A model generated the notes under the pieces. That model was not told the origin of the DNA, made no database searches, and saw nothing but the letters and a program-made list of their open reading frames with translations. Below are positions 25,771-33,895 of a stretch of DNA of 52,686 nucleotides, piece after piece. Made by a program: the position numbers and the translations under genes. Source of the stretch: SGZJ01 sp949372955 (GTDB lineage: Bacteria; Bacteroidota; Bacteroidia; Flavobacteriales; Flavobacteriaceae); NCBI GenBank assembly GCA_949372955.1, contig CASIAX010000025.1, forward strand, positions 1 to 52,686, read 5' to 3'. How positions within the stretch are numbered: position 1 is the first letter of the stretch; every line of letters begins with the position of its first letter.

Positions 25771-27363
25771 ATGAAAAACATAATAATATTCATACTCTCT
25801 TTTTTATTATTTAGCATTGGCTATTCACAACAAGCTGAAATAGAAAAAATGAATTACAAACAACATGATCAATTAATTATTAGGGGTGTAACACTTATTA
25901 ATGGAGATGGATCTCCGCCTAGAGGGCCAATTGATATTGTTGTAAGAAAAAATATAATTTCAAACATTCAAGTTGTTGGTTATCCTGGAGTTAAAATAGA
26001 TGAAAAAAGCAGACCAAAATTAGAAAAAGGAGGCATTGAAATAAACGCAAATGGAATGTATCTAATGCCAGGTTTTATCGATATGCATGGACACATAGGA
26101 GGAGATGCACAAGGAGCAGACTATGAATATGTATTTAAATTATGGATGGCTCACGGGGTGACTACAGTAAGAGAGCCAAGTGGGAAAGGTATAGACTGGA
26201 CCTTAAATTTAAAAAAACTTAGTGCAGAAAATAAAATAATAGCTCCAAGGATTTTTGCCTATACTGGTTTTGGTCAAACTGGAGATGATTTCAACCCATT
26301 GGATGGTGCTCCAATTAGCACTGCTGAAATGGCAAGAACATGGGTTAGGGCAAATGCAAAAAAAGGTGCAGACGGAATTAAGTTTTTTGGTGCTGAACCT
26401 GAAATTATGGCTGCGGCATTAGATGAAAATAGAAAATTAGGCTTAGGATCTGCTTGTCATCATGCACAATTAAGTGTTGCCAGATGGAATGTTTTAAATT
26501 CTGCTAGAGCTGGATTAACTTCTATGGAACATTGGTATGGATTACCAGAAGCTTTATTTGATGACAGAACAGTACAAAATTATCCTTTGGATTATAACTA
26601 TCAAAACGAACAACACAGATTTGAAGAAGCAGGTAAGCTATGGAAACAAGCAGCGAAACCGTATTCAGATCATTGGAACAGTGTAATGGATGAGTTACTA
26701 TCTCTAGATTTTACATTAGACCCTACATTTAATATTTATGAGGCTAGTAGAGATTTACAAAGAACTAGAAGAGCAGAATGGCATGAAGACTACACACTTC
26801 CATCACTATGGAAATTTTTTGAACCTAGTAAAATATCACACGGATCTTATTGGCATTATTGGGGAACTGAACAAGAAATTGAATGGAAAGAAAATTTCAG
26901 ACTATGGATGACCTTTATAAATGAATATAAAAATAGAGGAGGAAGAGTAACTACAGGCTCAGATTCTGGATTTATATATCAATTATATGGATTTGCATAT
27001 ATTAGAGAGTTAGAGCTTTTAAGAGAGGCAGGATTCCATCCTCTAGAAGTAATTAGATCTGCAACTCTAAATGGAGCTGAAGCTCTAAATATGGATGATA
27101 AGATAGGATCTGTACAGATTGGGAAATTAGCAGATTTTGTTATACTAGAAGAAAATCCTTTAGAAAATTTAAAAACCTTATACGGCACAGGCGCAATAAA
27201 ACTAACAGAAGATAATGAAGTTGTTAGAGTGGGTGGTGTAAAGTATACCGTTAAAGATGGAATAGTATATGATGCGAAAAAATTATTAGAAGATGTGAAA
27301 AAAATGGTTGACCTTGAGAAATCAAAAACAAACTGGAAGCTTAAACAACCTGGCGTTAACTAG
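25771..27363 (+). CDS. Secreted metal-dependent amidohydrolase
   Basis: A 530-residue amidohydrolase with signal peptide (MKNIIIFILSFLLFSIGYSQ). The ATG at 25771 is preferred over an in-frame ATG at 25717 inside the M14 gene because it starts the signal peptide. Metal ligands of the subtype I barrel are visible: HGH at 106-108 in FIDMHGHIG, a Lys in GIKFFG, His in ACHHAQ, His in MEHWYG and Asp in TGSDSGF. The C-terminal GSVQIGKLADFVILEENPL is the composite-domain segment of imidazolonepropionase/prolidase-type enzymes. It may cleave dipeptides or cyclic amides produced by the neighbouring peptidases. Confidence 0.92.
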   Translation: MKNIIIFILSFLLFSIGYSQQAEIEKMNYKQHDQLIIRGVTLINGDGSPPRGPIDIVVRKNIISNIQVVGYPGVKIDEKSRPKLEKGGIEINANGMYLMPGFIDMHGHIGGDAQGADYEYVFKLWMAHGVTTVREPSGKGIDWTLNLKKLSAENKIIAPRIFAYTGFGQTGDDFNPLDGAPISTAEMARTWVRANAKKGADGIKFFGAEPEIMAAALDENRKLGLGSACHHAQLSVARWNVLNSARAGLTSMEHWYGLPEALFDDRTVQNYPLDYNYQNEQHRFEEAGKLWKQAAKPYSDHWNSVMDELLSLDFTLDPTFNIYEASRDLQRTRRAEWHEDYTLPSLWKFFEPSKISHGSYWHYWGTEQEIEWKENFRLWMTFINEYKNRGGRVTTGSDSGFIYQLYGFAYIRELELLREAGFHPLEVIRSATLNGAEALNMDDKIGSVQIGKLADFVILEENPLENLKTLYGTGAIKLTEDNEVVRVGGVKYTVKDGIVYDAKKLLEDVKKMVDLEKSKTNWKLKQPGVN

Positions 27364-27461
27364 CATTTACAGTTTTCTGAAGAACAAGAAGTACAAGTAC
27401 AGTTTTTACAATCTCCATTTTTACAACTATTACAATTACAACTACAGCTTGAATTTTTCAT
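27360..27461 (-). CDS. 33-residue cysteine-rich metallothionein-like peptide
   Basis: The ORF MKNSSCSCNCNSCKNGDCKN... has ten Cys in 33 residues, mostly in CxC and CxxC spacing (positions 6, 8, 10, 13, 18, 21, 23, 26, 31, 33), with no aromatic residues, His or long hydrophobic stretch. This composition is that of a small metallothionein. The ATG at 27461 is chosen because an in-frame ATG further upstream would fall inside the PqqB-like gene. It lies 34 bases downstream of that gene on the same strand, and its stop overlaps the convergent amidohydrolase stop. Thiol-based binding of Zn, Cu or Cd is inferred from composition only. Confidence 0.65.
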   Translation of the reverse strand: MKNSSCSCNCNSCKNGDCKNCTCTSCSSENCKC

Positions 27462-27495
27462 TATAGTGCTTTTATTTAAATATACAAAAAATATG

Positions 27496-28422
27496 CTAGA
27501 GGGATAATTGATCTCCAAATCGAGTGAAATTATATCCCAAGTTTGCAATACTGTCTATAACAGGATTGTTGACTTGTAAAGATATGTTTGTATGATTAAA
27601 ATGAATGAAATAAATTTTATTTTTCACTTCTCTAGATTCATTTTCAAATAACTTTAAAGTTTCCGTTATAAATGGGTGAGGTATTTCACTCATTGGTCTA
27701 TTAATTTCTCCATCTTGAAAAAATGTAGCATCCAAAAAAGCATAATCTACAGACATAACTTCATTAACAATATCTCTGTTCCATAATTCCCACTTATTAA
27801 TGTCTGGGATAAATAGGGCTGATTTATTTGGTCCAATAATTTTATATCCTACAGTTTCAGAGAATTCGTCACGATGTGGTACTTCAAATGGGACAACAGA
27901 TAAATTACTAGTAATATTTAATGAAATATTATTTTTCAGTGGGATTAAATCAATATTTTCAAGATTGGAAAGCTGACTCCATGGACCGTTATTTTTTAAA
28001 AAAGATAGCATTCTAGGCATTACAAATACAGGGATTTTAAATCCATCTAGTGCTTCCCTTCCAAAATACATTAAACCAGAGTAGTGGCCGATGTGTGCAT
28101 GGGTAAGGAAAACACCATCTATAATTAAATCTTTATTTAAATTATGATTCAATTTTTTTATTTGTTCTCCAATATCAGGGGTTGCTTCGAATAAGAAGTT
28201 CTTGTTATTATTTAAATCAGTAACTCCAATACTAGTTACATAATTAGTTTTATTATCTGAAAATAATTTATTACAACAATCTCTTTCACAACCAATTTGA
28301 GGGTACCCAGCGTCTTGTATTGTTCCAAGAACTGTAATAAACTGATCAGATTTGACTGTTTGGTCCTGCTTTACACAAGAGTAAAAGTTAAGAAGGATAA
28401 AAAGATATAAATATTTTTTCAA
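27496..28422 (-). CDS. PqqB-like metallo-beta-lactamase-fold lipoprotein
   Basis: A 308-residue lipoprotein (Cys16 in NFYSCVKQ) with an MBL fold. The metal motif is HAHIGH (108-113). The N-terminal VLGTIQDAGYPQIGC followed by ERDCC (Cys45, Cys49, Cys50) is the PqqB-type segment. Flavobacterial relatives are often annotated PQQ biosynthesis protein B, but no pqqA, C, D or E gene is here and the lipid anchor puts it outside the cytoplasm. A role in PQQ synthesis is therefore doubtful; a periplasmic hydrolase is more likely. It is 9 bases after pyrF and precedes the Cys-rich peptide gene. Confidence 0.85.
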   Translation of the reverse strand: MKKYLYLFILLNFYSCVKQDQTVKSDQFITVLGTIQDAGYPQIGCERDCCNKLFSDNKTNYVTSIGVTDLNNNKNFLFEATPDIGEQIKKLNHNLNKDLIIDGVFLTHAHIGHYSGLMYFGREALDGFKIPVFVMPRMLSFLKNNGPWSQLSNLENIDLIPLKNNISLNITSNLSVVPFEVPHRDEFSETVGYKIIGPNKSALFIPDINKWELWNRDIVNEVMSVDYAFLDATFFQDGEINRPMSEIPHPFITETLKLFENESREVKNKIYFIHFNHTNISLQVNNPVIDSIANLGYNFTRFGDQLSL

Positions 28423-28431
28423 AACAATTAA

Positions 28432-29265
28432 TTAAATAAATCCTTTACTAGTTAAAATAGCTTCCATTTTAGATTGGATTTCTTGAGCATTTTTAGCGGC
28501 ATCAACGTCAAATTTAATGTCATTAGAAGCATAAATAATAGATCTAGATGAATTGATTAAAAGTCCAACTTCATTATTCAAACCATTATCACAAACTTCT
28601 TTTAAATCACCACCTTGTGCCCCTACTCCAGGAATTAATAGAAAATTATTTGGGACTATTTTTCTAACATCTTTTAAATAAGTAGCCTTGGTTGCTCCTA
28701 TTACATACATTAATTGATTAGAGTTTTTCCAAGTAGTACTTGTTTTAATAACCTCTTCATAAAGCTTATTGGATGTGTCCGCTATATCTTTAGTTTGAAA
28801 ATCGAATGCACCAACGTTAGATGTTAATGCTAAAAGAATAGTATGTTTATTATTATATTCTAAAAATGGCTCCACAGAATCCTTACCCATATAAGGACTA
28901 ATTGTAATACTATCAAAATTAAGAGTTTCAAAGTATGCTTTAGCATACATGAAACTTGTATTACCAATATCCCCTCTCTTTGCATCAGCAATAGTGAATA
29001 TTTCAGGATATTTAGAGTTTATATAATTAATTGTTTTCTCTAAAGATTTCCATCCAGATAGACCTTGGGATTCGTAAAATGCAATATTGGGTTTGTATGC
29101 TACACAATACATATTAGTAGCATCAATTACTTTTTTGTTAAAATCAAAAATAGGATCATCAGAGTCTAATAAAAATTTTGGTATTTTATTTATATCCGTA
29201 TCTAGGCCAATACACAAGAAAGATTTTTTACTTATTATTTGGCTTAATAAATCTTCTTTTTTCAT
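28432..29265 (-). CDS. pyrF: Orotidine-5'-phosphate decarboxylase
   Basis: A 277-residue type 2 OMP decarboxylase. The catalytic charge network is in IADAKRGDIGNT (Asp94, Lys96, Asp99). Phosphate-binding segments appear in LIPGVGAQGGD and INSSRSIIYA. It converts OMP to UMP, the last step of de novo pyrimidine synthesis. Its ATG starts directly after the prfA stop with no spacer, so it is co-transcribed and probably coupled to prfA. Confidence 0.96.
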   Translation of the reverse strand: MKKEDLLSQIISKKSFLCIGLDTDINKIPKFLLDSDDPIFDFNKKVIDATNMYCVAYKPNIAFYESQGLSGWKSLEKTINYINSKYPEIFTIADAKRGDIGNTSFMYAKAYFETLNFDSITISPYMGKDSVEPFLEYNNKHTILLALTSNVGAFDFQTKDIADTSNKLYEEVIKTSTTWKNSNQLMYVIGATKATYLKDVRKIVPNNFLLIPGVGAQGGDLKEVCDNGLNNEVGLLINSSRSIIYASNDIKFDVDAAKNAQEIQSKMEAILTSKGFI

Positions 29266-30342
29266 TTAAATAGTTTCGTTGGAGGCTTTTAATATTTCTG
29301 TGTTTTCTGCCAACATTAGTTCATCAACTAGTTTTTGAATATCTCCGTTTATAATATTAGACAAATCATATAAAGTCAAACCTATTCTGTGGTCTGTAAC
29401 TCTACCTTGAGAATAATTATAAGTCCTTATTTTCGCACTTCTATCACCAGAGGAAACCATACTTTTTCTTTTTGCAGAATCAGCAGCTTGTTTTTTTGCT
29501 AATTCAATTTCATACAACCTAGATCTTAAAACCTTTAAAGCTTTTTCTAAATTTTTATGAGATGATTTCTGATCCTGACAACTAACTATCATACCAGTAG
29601 GTTCGTGGTGTAGTTTTATTGCTGAATAGGTTGTATTAACAGATTGACCTCCAGGGCCTGTTGAAGTTGTTCTCTCAATTCTTACATCTTGCATATCCAA
29701 TTCTACTTCAAACTCTTCCGCTTCTGGCAATACAATTACAGATGCAGCACTTGTGTGAACTCTACCCTGAGTTTCTGTTTGAGGAACTCTTTGCACCCTG
29801 TGAACACCAGCTTCAAACTTTAATGTACCGTAAACTTCTGTTCCAGAAACTTCAAAAATAATTTCTTTATATCCACCTGATGTACCTTCGTTATAATCCA
29901 CTAAATTAATTTTCCAACCCTTTCCTTCACAATACTTTGTATACATTCTATATAAATCTCCAGCAAATATACTAGCTTCATCACCTCCAGCTCCAGCTCT
30001 TAATTCTACTACAACATTTTTAGCATCTTCTGGATCTTTAGGAATAAGAAGAACTTTAATTTCTTCTTCAATTTTAGGTATTTCTTTTTTGGCTTCCTCC
30101 AATTGAAGCTTAGCCATCTCAATCATTTCTACATCTTTTTCATTAGAAATTATTTCTTCAGCCTCAGATCTATTATCTAAGAGTGACTTATAAATTTCGC
30201 CAATTTCAACAATGGTCTTTATATCTTTATACTCCTTTGTTAATTTAACATATTTTTTTTGATCAGATATAATATCTGGTTGTATTATAAGATCATTTAA
30301 CTCATCAAATCTTTGATTTACTATATTTATTTTTTGTAACAT
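29266..30342 (-). CDS. prfA: Peptide chain release factor 1
   Basis: A 358-residue RF1. GGQ at 231-233 in STGPGGQSVNTT triggers peptidyl-tRNA hydrolysis. The stop-codon recognition tripeptide P-x-T is PQT at 187-189 in RVPQTETQGRVHTS, marking RF1 rather than RF2. Reads UAA and UAG. It lies 64 bases downstream of purM and abuts pyrF. Confidence 0.97.
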   Translation of the reverse strand: MLQKINIVNQRFDELNDLIIQPDIISDQKKYVKLTKEYKDIKTIVEIGEIYKSLLDNRSEAEEIISNEKDVEMIEMAKLQLEEAKKEIPKIEEEIKVLLIPKDPEDAKNVVVELRAGAGGDEASIFAGDLYRMYTKYCEGKGWKINLVDYNEGTSGGYKEIIFEVSGTEVYGTLKFEAGVHRVQRVPQTETQGRVHTSAASVIVLPEAEEFEVELDMQDVRIERTTSTGPGGQSVNTTYSAIKLHHEPTGMIVSCQDQKSSHKNLEKALKVLRSRLYEIELAKKQAADSAKRKSMVSSGDRSAKIRTYNYSQGRVTDHRIGLTLYDLSNIINGDIQKLVDELMLAENTEILKASNETI

Positions 30343-30406
30343 TATTTAATTTGAAATGTAAAAATACAACAATTAATAATTTATATTAATTGAAAAAGGT
30401 TAGTAG

Positions 30407-31594
30407 TTATTTGTAAATAAATTCACCATATTTTGAACTTATAGTCAATTTTTTTTCAGTTGATTTTTCAACTCTACCAATTATTTTAGCTTCTATATTA
30501 AAGCTTTCTGATATCTGTATAATTTTATTCGCAACATCGGGGTTCACATATAACTCCATTCTATGACCACAATTGAAAACTTTATACATTTCCTGCCAAG
30601 AGGTATTTGATTGATTTTGAATCAATTCAAATAAAACTGGCACATCAAACATATTGTTTTTCACTACATGTAAATTATCATTTAGAAAGTGAAGTATTTT
30701 AGTTTGAGCACCTCCACTACAATGAACCATTCCAAAGATACTAGATTTATCAATTTTTGATAAAACTTCTTTAATTACAGGAGCATAAGTTCTAGTTGGA
30801 GATAATACTAATTTACCTGCGTCAAGGGGTGAGCCATCAATTTTTTGATTTAATTTTATTTTACCTGAATATATTAAATCACTAGGAATTGAATCATCAA
30901 AACTCTCCGGATATTTATCAGATAAATATTTAGCAAATACATCGTGCCTAGCTGATGTTAAACCGTTACTACCCATACCTCCATTATATTCTTTTTCATA
31001 AGTCGATTGGCCAAAAGAAGAGAGACCAACAATTACATTTCCATCAACAATATTCGAATTATCAATAACATCTGACCTTTTAATTCTAGCGGTAACAGTA
31101 GAGTCTACAATTATAGTTCTAACTAAATCTCCAACATCAGCTGTTTCTCCACCAGTTGAATAAATCCCTATCCCATGACCTTTTAAATCTTTAATTATTT
31201 CTTCAGTTCCATTGATTATTGAAGAGATTACACTTCCAGGAATTAAATTTTTATTTCTACCAATAGTAGAGGATAGCATTATATTATCTGTTGCTCCAAT
31301 ACATAGTAAGTCATCGATATTCATAATCAGTGCATCTTGGGCTATTCCTTTCCAAACTGAAAAATCTCCTGTTTCTTTCCAATACATGTAGGCAAGTGAA
31401 CTTTTTGTACCAGCTCCATCGGCATGCATTACAATACAGTAATCTTCATCATTAGTTAGATAATCTGGAACTACTTTACAAAAAGCTTTTGGAAATAACC
31501 CTTTGTCAATATTTTTAATAGCAGCATGTACATCTTCTTTAGAAGCAGAAACACCCCTTAAATCATATCTGTTGTTAGATTCGTTATCAGCCAT
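30407..31594 (-). CDS. purM: Phosphoribosylformylglycinamidine cyclo-ligase (AIR synthase)
   Basis: A 395-residue PurM-superfamily protein. It starts with a basic/acidic lead and YDLRGVSASKEDVH. VMHADGAGTKSSLAYMYW, then NIDDLLCIGA and YSTGGETADVGDLVRTI give the ATP-binding and dimer-core motifs. It is longer than E. coli PurM (345) and matches the length of Bacteroidota AIR synthases. It closes FGAM to AIR in purine synthesis. It heads a minus-strand run purM, prfA, pyrF, PqqB-like, Cys-rich peptide, with a -7 element 23 bases upstream. Confidence 0.9.
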   Translation of the reverse strand: MADNESNNRYDLRGVSASKEDVHAAIKNIDKGLFPKAFCKVVPDYLTNDEDYCIVMHADGAGTKSSLAYMYWKETGDFSVWKGIAQDALIMNIDDLLCIGATDNIMLSSTIGRNKNLIPGSVISSIINGTEEIIKDLKGHGIGIYSTGGETADVGDLVRTIIVDSTVTARIKRSDVIDNSNIVDGNVIVGLSSFGQSTYEKEYNGGMGSNGLTSARHDVFAKYLSDKYPESFDDSIPSDLIYSGKIKLNQKIDGSPLDAGKLVLSPTRTYAPVIKEVLSKIDKSSIFGMVHCSGGAQTKILHFLNDNLHVVKNNMFDVPVLFELIQNQSNTSWQEMYKVFNCGHRMELYVNPDVANKIIQISESFNIEAKIIGRVEKSTEKKLTISSKYGEFIYK

Positions 31595-31616
31595 AATATT
31601 AAAAAAATATTTTAAA

Positions 31617-31624
31617 CAAAAATA
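31617..31624 (-). promoter_or_regulatory. -7 element of the purM promoter
   Basis: TATTTTTG on the minus strand fits TAnnTTTG, 22 bases before the purM ATG. The background is very A/T-rich, so chance is possible. Confidence 0.4.
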
Positions 31625-31880
31625 TTAAACTAATACAGTTTAAAATAATAAAAAGAGTATAATGATTCATAAATATTATTTATTAATAAAAACATAGATT
31701 TTATTAACAAAAAGAATACAAAAGAAATAAAAAAACCTAAATTTGTTTTTTTTTCAGTATTATTTCAATAATTATATGAATTTAATAGATATTTTTCATT
31801 TATTATTATAATTCGTTGCTGATAATATTGTTATTCATAGGAAATCATTGTAATATGTTTAACTTTTATATTTTTAAAAA
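31625..31880. other. AT-rich intergenic region upstream of glnA
   Basis: About 256 bases with no credible ORF on either strand and long A and T runs. It probably holds the glnA promoter and control sites, but no clean TAnnTTTG element, palindrome or riboswitch was recognised. Confidence 0.5.
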
Positions 31881-32888
31881 ATGAGTAAATCAAAACTAGA
31901 GTACATTTGGCTAGATGGTTATAAGCCAACACAAAACATGCGAAGCAAAACTAAGGTAATCGAAGACTTTAGTGGTAAATTAGAGGATTGTCCAGTATGG
32001 TCATTTGATGGATCATCAACAAAACAAGCTGAAGGTGGTTCTTCGGATTGTCTTTTAAAACCTGTAGCAGTATATCCAGATCCAGCCAGAGAAAATGGTT
32101 TTCTTGTTATGACTGAGGTGTTAAATGCAGATGGAACTCCACATGAATCTAACGGAAGAGCATTAATTGATGATAATGATAATGATTTCTGGTTTGGGTT
32201 TGAACAAGAGTACTTTATAATGGACACACAAACTCAACTACCTCTTGGTTTCCCTGTAGGCGGATATCCTGGTCCACAAGGAATGTACTACTGTTCAGTA
32301 GGAGGTAGAAATACTCACGGTCGTGATTTCGTTGAAGAACATGCAGACTTATGTATTTCAGCAGGATTAAATTTTGAAGGTATTAACCAAGAAGTTGCTA
32401 GTGGGCAATGGGAATTTCAATTATTCGCTAAAGGGGCGAAATTAGCAGGAGATGAAATGTGGATTGCAAGATACTTACTAGATCGTTTAACTGAAGGTTA
32501 TGGTTATTATATTGAATATCACCCAAAACCAATAAAAGGTGACTGGAACGGTAGTGGCATGCATGCAAACTTTTCAAATTCTTTATTAAGGACATGTGGA
32601 TCTCAAGAAACATATGAAAAGGTATGTGAAGCATTTAGACCAGTTGTAAAAGAACACATAGCTGTTTATGGACATGACAATGAACAACGTTTAACAGGGC
32701 TTCATGAGACTGCTTCAATTCATGACTTTAGTTATGGAATTTCTGACCGTGGAGCATCTATTAGAATCCCTATAATTACTGTTGAGCAAGGATGGAAAGG
32801 ATGGTTAGAAGATAGAAGACCAGCTTCAAATGGTGATCCTTATAAAATCGCAGGAAGAATTGTTAAAACAGTAAAGTCTGCACTTTAG
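31881..32888 (+). CDS. glnA: Glutamine synthetase, GSII-like
   Basis: A 335-residue glutamine synthetase of the short eukaryote-like (GSII) type. Motifs: WSFDGSSTKQAEGGSSDCLL, then FGFEQEYFI, then GDWNGSGMHANFS, then HDNEQRLTGLHETASI and the C-terminal DRGASIRIP. It makes glutamine from glutamate, ammonia and ATP and is a main ammonium-assimilation route in Flavobacteriia. It is a single gene with a long upstream region and a strong terminator at 32911-32943. Confidence 0.95.
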   Translation: MSKSKLEYIWLDGYKPTQNMRSKTKVIEDFSGKLEDCPVWSFDGSSTKQAEGGSSDCLLKPVAVYPDPARENGFLVMTEVLNADGTPHESNGRALIDDNDNDFWFGFEQEYFIMDTQTQLPLGFPVGGYPGPQGMYYCSVGGRNTHGRDFVEEHADLCISAGLNFEGINQEVASGQWEFQLFAKGAKLAGDEMWIARYLLDRLTEGYGYYIEYHPKPIKGDWNGSGMHANFSNSLLRTCGSQETYEKVCEAFRPVVKEHIAVYGHDNEQRLTGLHETASIHDFSYGISDRGASIRIPIITVEQGWKGWLEDRRPASNGDPYKIAGRIVKTVKSAL

Positions 32889-32910
32889 CATTTTTATAAA
32901 AATTTTTATT

Positions 32911-32943
32911 AAAAAAACCATACAGAAATGTGTGGTTTTTTTT
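32911..32943 (+). terminator. Rho-independent terminator after glnA
   Basis: Stem AAAAAAACCATACA pairs with TGTGTGGTTTTTTT (one T-G wobble) around a GAAA loop, followed by T residues. The A-run on the other side makes it usable also for the convergent antiporter gene. Confidence 0.85.
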
Positions 32944-33886
32944 AGTTGATATAAGTAGAGAGAATAAATACCGAGTAAAGAAATACCAAAAGAAAACCTT
33001 TCAGGTTAGTTATGTTATTTTTTTTAGGAATTAAAGAAATAACTAAAACTAATAATGCAAAAACTAACATCCAGATAATGTCTCTATCTAAAATATTAGA
33101 ATCTGTAATAAGTATTGGTTTAATTATAGATGTCAGTCCTAAAACGGATCCAATATTAAAGATATTTGAACCAATTAAATTTCCAATTGAAATACCTTTT
33201 TCATTTTTAGCTATAGCTATAACTGAAGTTGCCAATTCGGGGATACTAGTTCCAATAGCAATTACTGTAACTGAAATGACAGCTTCACTTACCCCAATAG
33301 AACTAGCTAAATCAACAGCACTATAAACAAGCCATTCTGCACCATAGTATAAAGAGAACGATGCGAAAATAACCCAAATCAATATCTTAAATTCAGAGGT
33401 ATTGTTTAAATTGTCATCAATAATTTCTTCTGTATTTGAATCATTTACATTGTATTTAATAACAAAAAACAAAAAAATAATTAATAAGCTACACAGTACT
33501 AATCCTTCAACACTACTCAAAAGATTGTCGTTATATAAAAACCAATATAATAATAGTGAGAATAAAATCATCACTGGCCAATCAAGCTTATAAAAAGATT
33601 TACTTACGGGAATATTTCCAATTATAGCTGTTAATCCAAGGACCAAGCCAATATTTGCAATATTTGACCCAATTACATTATTTATCGCAATTGATGATGA
33701 ACCATTTACAGCTGCCTTTAGACTAACTAAGAGTTCTGGTAGCGAAGTTGCAAATGCTACAACAGTCATCCCTATAACTACTTTAGAAATATTAAATTTT
33801 AAAGAAATTGCAATGGATGCTCTGACAATAAATTCACCTCCAAGTACTAAAAGCAGAAAACCCAAAAACATCCAAACTAAAGTCAT
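32942..33886 (-). CDS. Calcium/sodium antiporter, YrbG-type
   Basis: A 314-residue CaCA-superfamily exchanger with about ten membrane segments. Both alpha repeats are clear: GMTVVAFATSLPELLVSL in the N-terminal half and SVTVIAIGTSIPELATSV in the C-terminal half, each with the ion-coordinating Glu of TSLPE/TSIPE, and each half carries GSNIANIG or GSNIFNIG. It should exchange Ca2+ (or K+) for Na+ at the cytoplasmic membrane. It starts 9 bases after the nuclease stop, so they may share a transcript. Confidence 0.94.
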   Translation of the reverse strand: MTLVWMFLGFLLLVLGGEFIVRASIAISLKFNISKVVIGMTVVAFATSLPELLVSLKAAVNGSSSIAINNVIGSNIANIGLVLGLTAIIGNIPVSKSFYKLDWPVMILFSLLLYWFLYNDNLLSSVEGLVLCSLLIIFLFFVIKYNVNDSNTEEIIDDNLNNTSEFKILIWVIFASFSLYYGAEWLVYSAVDLASSIGVSEAVISVTVIAIGTSIPELATSVIAIAKNEKGISIGNLIGSNIFNIGSVLGLTSIIKPILITDSNILDRDIIWMLVFALLVLVISLIPKKNNITNLKGFLLVFLYSVFILSTYIN

Positions 33887-33895
33887 GATTCAAAT

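Noticed and set aside
31919..33326. Open frames of about 100 codons antisense to glnA and to the antiporter gene
   Set aside because: They overlap conserved genes completely and match no family.
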